Of a stretch of 64,000 nucleotides of DNA, positions 59,640 to 64,000 are shown one piece after another. The translations under genes were made by a program, and so were the position numbers. How positions within the stretch are numbered: the stretch's first letter is position 1; each line of letters begins with the position of its first letter. The DNA is from Desulfurobacterium thermolithotrophum DSM 11699 (GTDB lineage: Bacteria; Aquificota; Aquificia; Desulfurobacteriales; Desulfurobacteriaceae): positions 564,501 to 628,500 of the forward strand of contig NC_015185.1 of the NCBI RefSeq assembly GCF_000191045.1, in the 5' to 3' direction. Under the pieces are notes generated by a model that did no database searches, was not told the origin of the DNA, and saw only the letters and a program-made list of their open reading frames with translations.

Positions 59640-62309
59640 ATGGAATTTCTAATGAATAAGTGTAGAAGTACTTTTGAAACTGAATGGCAGAAAGTGCTTG
59701 ATTTTATTGAAGGTTATGAAGGTTTGCCAAATAAAAGGAGAGCTCTTATTTATACAGAAAAGCTAAGAGAAAGGTTATCGCACCAGATTCCAGAATTTCT
59801 TGCTGACGAGTTTCTTTTTCACATTGTAATTCTCTTTTCCTATTCTTCATTTTTAGGAGAGTTTTTAATAAAACATATTAAACTTCTTGAAAAACTTAAA
59901 ACAATCTACAAAAAAAGTTTTTTCCCTTCTGACTTTTTTGTTCCAACTATTGAAGGAGAAACTGAAAAACAATTCATGAACAGAATTAGAATTTATAAAA
60001 ACTTTCAGATGGCAAGGGTCGTTTTAAGAGACATTCTGAAACTTGCTGATTTTGAAGAGTTAGTAAGAGATGTGACTCTTATTCATGATTCTATAATCAA
60101 AGCAACTTTAAAGTTTGCAGAAAGTGTAATGGAAAAAAGATATGGAAAACCTTCTTCAGGTTATATCGTTATCGATATGGGAAAAGCTGGAGGTTTTGAG
60201 CTTAATTACTCTTCAGATATAGATCTTCTCTACGTTTATGAAAGTAGGTATGGAGAAACTACAGGAGGAAATTACGGAAAACTTCAAAACCACGATTACT
60301 TTGTTCTTCTTTCAAATTACATTACTGATCTTTTATCAAAGAAAACAGAAGAAGGTATATGTATGGTTATTGATCTCAGACTTCGTCCAAATGGTACCTT
60401 AGGTCCTATCTGTAATGATATAGAAGCTCTTGAACAGTACTATACTGCTGTTGCTCGTCCGTGGGAAAGGTTTGCACTTCTTAAAGCAAGACCTTCTGCT
60501 GGTGATGTAAAAAGAACGGGAATAGAATTTCTTAAGTTGGCAAAAACTTTTATTTTCAGAAAGTACGTTGACTTAACGTTAATTGAAGAGGTTTTAAGAC
60601 TAAAGGAGCTCATTAAGAGCAAAGTAAACAAAAAAGGAAAGAAAATAGACCTTAAATTAGGGGAAGGAGGAATAAGAGAAATAGAATTCATTGTTCAAGC
60701 TTTTCAGCTGATTTATGGCGGTAAGTATCCACAGATTCGGTCGCAGAATACTCTCATTGCTCTTAAAAGGCTTTTAAAGTGGGGATTTATAACGGAAAAG
60801 GAGTATTCTGATTTAAGGAGTTCTTATTTGTTTCTTAGACAAGCTGAGCACATGCTTCAGATAACAAATTTTAGACAGACACAAACTTTTCATCCTGAAG
60901 GAGAAGAAGCAGAAGAATTAGCAAGAAAAATGGGATTTAAAGATAGAGAATCCTTTCTCAAAAAACTAAATCAGATAATGAAAACTGTTAATGCTTACTT
61001 TAATAAATTCTTCCCTACAGGTGACAGGAAACCACTTTCAGTTGTTACTGCTGAAGATCTTGAGAAAATGGGATTTAGAGAGCCTTTAGAAGTTAAACGT
61101 TTTATAGAAGTTCTTCTTAACTTAAAAACTCTTTCTCCTGAAGAGGTTAACACACTTGATGTTATGGGAGATAGATTTTTAGAACTTCTTTTTGAAGTAC
61201 CAAGCTCAAAAAATACTATGAAGAATCTTGTTTCCTTTTTTGAAAAGGAAGAAGGTAGAGTTTTCTTTTTCTCTATTCTTTCAGAAATACACGCTTTGAA
61301 ACTCCTTTTCTATCTTCTTTCAACGAAAGAATTTTTCATAAAACGTTTTAGAGAAACTCCCGAAATTGTAGACCTGATGTTCAATCCTACGTATATAGAG
61401 GAGCCTATTACTGTAGAAAGACTAAAAAAGGACTTTGAAGAGTTTAAAAATCTTCGTTTTGTTAAAAACTTATCTGAAATAAGAGCTTTACTTAGATTGA
61501 GACTTGGAAGAGTGAAAATAGAAGAATTTTTAAAGGAAATAACTGCTATTGTTGATTTTCTTTTAGACATTATCTACACTGAAGTTAGACCTGATTTCTC
61601 TCTTGCATCTGTAGGAAAACACGGTAGCAGAGAAATGAACATCGGTTCTGATATAGACCTCCTTTTCTTTTCAAGCTTACCTTCCAAGGATAATCAAAAA
61701 GCACTCGAAATAATAAAGAGACTTGAATCCCTTGGATACGAAGTTGATACAAGGTTAAGGCCTTTTGGAGAAAAGGGAGAGCTTGTTTTTACGATTAATT
61801 ACTTTAAAAAGTATACAGAAACAACAGCAAGAGTTTGGGAAAGACTTGCCTTCACAAGGTTTAGATTCCTTTATGGAAATCTAAAAGGAGAAACAGAAAA
61901 AATTGTTGAAAAGTTTCTCTTTGAAAAGCCACTAGATTTTGAAACTCTTAATGAAATCTTTGAAATGAGAAAAGTCCTTGAGAGAGAACTCGGAAAAGGA
62001 CAAAAAGACATAAAATATTCATGCGGAGGAGTTGTTGACCTTGAGTTTATCAGTTATATCTATCAGCTCTTTATAAAAAAGAGGATAGGCAATACTTTTG
62101 AAGTTCTTTCTCTCCTTGGAGATACGGAAAAGAAATTCAAGAAAGCAATAAAGCTTTACAGGCAGATCAGATGGGCGGAAACAGAAAAAAGAATTTTTGG
62201 AGAGTATATCTTTTACAGTGATAGAATTGAACTTCTCAAGAAGGAGATACGGAAGATGTATCAGGAGTTTTCTCAATGGATAAAGACAAGAGTCTCAGCG
62301 AATACATAG
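59640..62309 (+). CDS. glnE: Glutamine synthetase adenylyltransferase/deadenylase
   Basis: Adjusts glutamine synthetase activity by adding or removing AMP in response to PII. The 889-residue protein has two nucleotidyltransferase domains: the N-terminal one with ELNYSSDIDLLYVYE near 185 and GGIREIEFIVQAFQ near 340, and the C-terminal one with GSREMNIGSDIDLLFFS near 670 and CGGVVDLEFISYIYQ near 795. Both carry the DID metal motif, so both activities are likely. AAGGAG before the ATG. It is coupled to rpoN and overlaps the next unknown gene by 34 bases. Confidence 0.95.
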   Translation: MEFLMNKCRSTFETEWQKVLDFIEGYEGLPNKRRALIYTEKLRERLSHQIPEFLADEFLFHIVILFSYSSFLGEFLIKHIKLLEKLKTIYKKSFFPSDFFVPTIEGETEKQFMNRIRIYKNFQMARVVLRDILKLADFEELVRDVTLIHDSIIKATLKFAESVMEKRYGKPSSGYIVIDMGKAGGFELNYSSDIDLLYVYESRYGETTGGNYGKLQNHDYFVLLSNYITDLLSKKTEEGICMVIDLRLRPNGTLGPICNDIEALEQYYTAVARPWERFALLKARPSAGDVKRTGIEFLKLAKTFIFRKYVDLTLIEEVLRLKELIKSKVNKKGKKIDLKLGEGGIREIEFIVQAFQLIYGGKYPQIRSQNTLIALKRLLKWGFITEKEYSDLRSSYLFLRQAEHMLQITNFRQTQTFHPEGEEAEELARKMGFKDRESFLKKLNQIMKTVNAYFNKFFPTGDRKPLSVVTAEDLEKMGFREPLEVKRFIEVLLNLKTLSPEEVNTLDVMGDRFLELLFEVPSSKNTMKNLVSFFEKEEGRVFFFSILSEIHALKLLFYLLSTKEFFIKRFRETPEIVDLMFNPTYIEEPITVERLKKDFEEFKNLRFVKNLSEIRALLRLRLGRVKIEEFLKEITAIVDFLLDIIYTEVRPDFSLASVGKHGSREMNIGSDIDLLFFSSLPSKDNQKALEIIKRLESLGYEVDTRLRPFGEKGELVFTINYFKKYTETTARVWERLAFTRFRFLYGNLKGETEKIVEKFLFEKPLDFETLNEIFEMRKVLERELGKGQKDIKYSCGGVVDLEFISYIYQLFIKKRIGNTFEVLSLLGDTEKKFKKAIKLYRQIRWAETEKRIFGEYIFYSDRIELLKKEIRKMYQEFSQWIKTRVSANT

Positions 62310-62899
62310 ATGAAATTCAAATAGGACTTGAAGAAGCGTATCCAGGAAAGTTTTTCTTTTCAGGTTCTAACGATTTATCCGTAGTTAGAAGATGGTATTC
62401 ATTAAATATACCTCTTGGATTTGTACTTTTAGCACTTAGTGATGAAGAACTTCCCAAGAGATTTTCTCTCAAAGATATTGATGAATTAGTTGTAAAAAAA
62501 TTTAGAAAGTATGCTCAAGATGAAGCTAAATTTGCCCTAGGAGCGCTAAGAAAAGAAGTTATTCCCTATGCAAAGCTTGAAAAACTTTACAAAATTTTAC
62601 AGTCTATACTGCTTGAGATAGGAGTAGAAGATTTTTCTCTTCTTGAAAAATTAAAAGAATTGAAAAAAATTGAAGATATTAAGGAATTGGAAGAGGAACT
62701 TATAAATTTTGAAAAAACTTTTTATAGTTTTCTCTATAAAAATTCACCTTTTAGAAAAGAATGTAGAAAATATGCAGAAAAATTACTAGCTCCTTATAAT
62801 ATTTATTGGCATAAAAAAGTACTTCAGCTTACGAAGAAAGCTTTAATAAAAAAATGTTTAAAGGAAAAGTATGGTATCCCAGACTTCACAATTTTATAG
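62276..62899 (+). CDS. Protein of unknown function between glnE and a kinase-like gene
   Basis: A 207-residue, mostly helical, Lys/Glu-rich protein with no signal peptide or membrane helix. Residues 35-60 (VVRRWYSLNIPLGFVLLALS) form the only distinctive segment; the rest is charged helices, probably coiled coil at 110-150. I do not recognise a family. It starts 34 bases inside glnE and overlaps the kinase-like gene by 29 bases, so it is translated from the same message and may act with one of them. Confidence 0.7.
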   Translation: MDKDKSLSEYIDEIQIGLEEAYPGKFFFSGSNDLSVVRRWYSLNIPLGFVLLALSDEELPKRFSLKDIDELVVKKFRKYAQDEAKFALGALRKEVIPYAKLEKLYKILQSILLEIGVEDFSLLEKLKELKKIEDIKELEEELINFEKTFYSFLYKNSPFRKECRKYAEKLLAPYNIYWHKKVLQLTKKALIKKCLKEKYGIPDFTIL

Positions 62900-63545
62900 A
62901 TACTTAGACTATCCTGCTGGAAGAGAAGAAAGGGTAAAAGAGCTTTTAAAACTTTTAAAGGAAAAGAACATAGAGCTTGTATCTTTTATATCTAAAGGGT
63001 ATAGAGGTGTTGTTTTCAAAGGTATTTACAAAGAAAAGACTGTTGCGGTGAAAGTTTCACGTTCTGATGTACAGAAAGAAAATTTTTTGAAAAGGGAATA
63101 TGAAATTCTTAAGTATCTTTCAGACAAATTAAAAGAGGAAAATCCTGCTCCTACTCCTTTTCTACACAATTCAGAATTTATAGTTATGGAGTTTATAGAA
63201 GGAAAAACTTTTAAATTTGCTATGAATAACTTTAATCCTTACTTTGTTATCAAGGAGACTTTAAAAAGTTGTTATCTTCTTGACGAAGTTTTTATTAAAC
63301 ACTCTGAAATTAAAGGAGAAAAACATCTCATTTTTGATGGAAAGAAGTGTAGAATTATTGACTTTGAAAGCGCTAAGTTTTCAAGATCACCAAGAAATCT
63401 TTTGCAGTTTATTGGATACCACTTGATTAAAAACGAAGAGTTCTTAAAAAAGCTTAAAGTTAGAAAAGAAGATCTTCAAAAGACTATAGAGCTCTACAAA
63501 AAAGATAGGAAGTTAGGATTCAAATTTATTTTATCTCTTTGTTGA
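62871..63545 (+). CDS. Predicted serine/threonine protein kinase of the archaeal COG2112-like type
   Basis: A 224-residue minimal kinase fold. Glycine loop SKGYRGVVFKG near 42, ATP-binding Lys in VAVKVSRSD near 59, Glu in LKREYEILKYL, hinge FIVMEFIEGKTF near 107, a catalytic-loop substitute KHSEIKGEKHLIFDG near 142, and the metal-binding IIDFESAKFSRSPRN near 163 in place of DFG. Canonical HRD is missing, as in this archaeal group. The substrate is unknown. Its ATG is within the preceding unknown gene; a transposon begins about 14 bases after its stop, which might have trimmed the C-terminus. Confidence 0.78.
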   Translation: MVSQTSQFYRYLDYPAGREERVKELLKLLKEKNIELVSFISKGYRGVVFKGIYKEKTVAVKVSRSDVQKENFLKREYEILKYLSDKLKEENPAPTPFLHNSEFIVMEFIEGKTFKFAMNNFNPYFVIKETLKSCYLLDEVFIKHSEIKGEKHLIFDGKKCRIIDFESAKFSRSPRNLLQFIGYHLIKNEEFLKKLKVRKEDLQKTIELYKKDRKLGFKFILSLC

Positions 63546-63558
63546 AGTTCAGATAGAA

Positions 63559-63606
63559 GGTGGACACCCTACAATAACCTTTGAATACCACAAGGAGGTG
63601 TCCACC
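63559..63606. repeat. Inverted repeat around the transposase ribosome site
   Basis: Perfect 10-bp arms GGTGGACACC (63559-63568) and GGTGTCCACC (63597-63606) with a 28-base spacer. The right arm begins inside the AGGAGGTG ribosome site (63593-63600), two bases before the transposase ATG. Confidence 0.8.
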
Positions 63607-63607
63607 G

Positions 63608-64000
63608 ATGAAACAATTGAAAAGATTCAAAGGAACATCCCTCCATATATCAAGCACAAATACAGCATTCAAAGAAACCCTGAAAGAAGGAAGAAGAGTA
63701 AAAAAGAAGCTTGACCTAACAAAAGACAGAAATGTTAAAAGGAGACTCAAATGGATAGAGTATTACCACAAAACAGGCAACGCCAGAAAAACATGCAGAT
63801 ACTTTGGCATCAGTCCAACAACCTTCTACAAGTGGAAAAAAAGATACGACAAGTACGGGATAGAAGGACTCCAAGACAGAAACAAAAGACCTCATAAAGT
63901 AAGACAACCACAAACAGAACCTGAAATAGAACACATCATCGTCACAATAAGGGAAAAATTCCCAACCTGGAGCAAAGAAAAGATAGCAGCCTTCATGGAA
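63608..64000 (+). CDS. IS481/IS3-like transposase, N-terminal part only
   Basis: Reads from ATG 63608 for 131 codons to the window edge without a stop. After a basic N-terminus (KQLKRFKGTSLHISS), residues 60-95 form a helix-turn-helix (TGNARKTCRYFGISPTTFYK, WKKRYDKYGIEGLQDRNKR), followed by EPEIEHIIVTIREKFPTWSK, the usual second helical motif of IS481-type integrases. The DDE core is outside the window. Translation is probably dampened by the hairpin that contains its ribosome site. Confidence 0.8.
   Translation, partial: MKQLKRFKGTSLHISSTNTAFKETLKEGRRVKKKLDLTKDRNVKRRLKWIEYYHKTGNARKTCRYFGISPTTFYKWKKRYDKYGIEGLQDRNKRPHKVRQPQTEPEIEHIIVTIREKFPTWSKEKIAAFME

Larger units (their letters stand above)
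63559..64000 (+). mobile_element. Insertion sequence running off the right edge
   Basis: The start of an IS481/IS3-like element follows the kinase gene. The limits are uncertain: the left end may be close to 63559, where the inverted repeat begins, and the right end lies outside the window. Codon choice (many ACC, AAC, TAC) differs from the neighbouring A/T-ending genes. Confidence 0.6.

Overview
The window looks like a chromosomal segment of an anaerobic, thermophilic, chemolithotrophic bacterium of the Aquificota, most likely the Desulfurobacterium/Thermovibrio group. This is inferred from the low GC content with Lys/Glu-rich proteins, very tight operons, lipid A genes (lpxA, fabZ, kdsD), sigma-54 with GlnD and GlnE, a two-gene SUF-like minimal Fe-S system next to a superoxide reductase, and an archaeal-type RibD-like reductase and COG2112-like kinase. 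No rRNA or tRNA gene was recognised.

Layout. 1-5021 (minus): an operon of a HTH regulator, a PilB-type pilus ATPase, a DUF190 protein, aroD, a CcsA/HemX-like membrane protein and hemA (cut by the left edge). 5184-13202 (plus): fabF, rnc, maf, a coiled-coil membrane protein, a response regulator, ispF, fabZ, lpxA, an MBL-fold hydrolase, an RCK potassium channel and a small membrane protein. 13199-14575: a tnpB-only IS200/IS605-type element whose ends can be placed almost to the base. 14650-19292: an FlgM-like anti-sigma factor, a stand-alone FlhB tail, a GGDEF protein, and a minus-strand trio of nurA-like, methyltransferase and mnmH. 19357-30522: dapD, then a long minus-strand operon (HD-GYP, clpX, tpiA, secG, PLD lipoprotein, glnD, truA, gpmI), then trpF.

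30731-33500 holds hsp20 and a sufC-sufB-superoxide reductase operon for Fe-S assembly and oxygen defence. 33501-42886 is the accessory region: an A-rich type III restriction-modification pair (mod, res), an IS256-family element with a duplicated left end, a decayed IS3-family tail, riboflavin synthase, and an IS110-family element with a structured non-coding leader that is a good bridge-RNA candidate. 42887-51571 (mostly plus) returns to housekeeping: ppx, ugd, a CDP-alcohol phosphatidyltransferase, a RibD-like reductase, two peptide/nickel-type ABC permeases, mraY, an ArsR-type regulator, cysE and a SPOR protein. 51590-54895 (minus) is ilvB-ilvN-ilvC. 54986-63545 has a pabB/trpE-like gene, a ribbon-helix-helix protein, kdsD, an M48 lipoprotein protease, rpoN, glnE, an unknown gene and a COG2112-like kinase. 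A further transposase, with its ribosome site inside a hairpin, runs off the right edge.

The best leads for new biology are the RNA-guided or RNA-directed mobile elements: the TnpB with an altered RuvC-II motif, predicted TAM and omega RNA, and the IS110 leader RNA. Next are the N-terminally extended type III Mod, the superoxide reductase lacking its usual Glu, and the glnE-unknown-kinase gene set.
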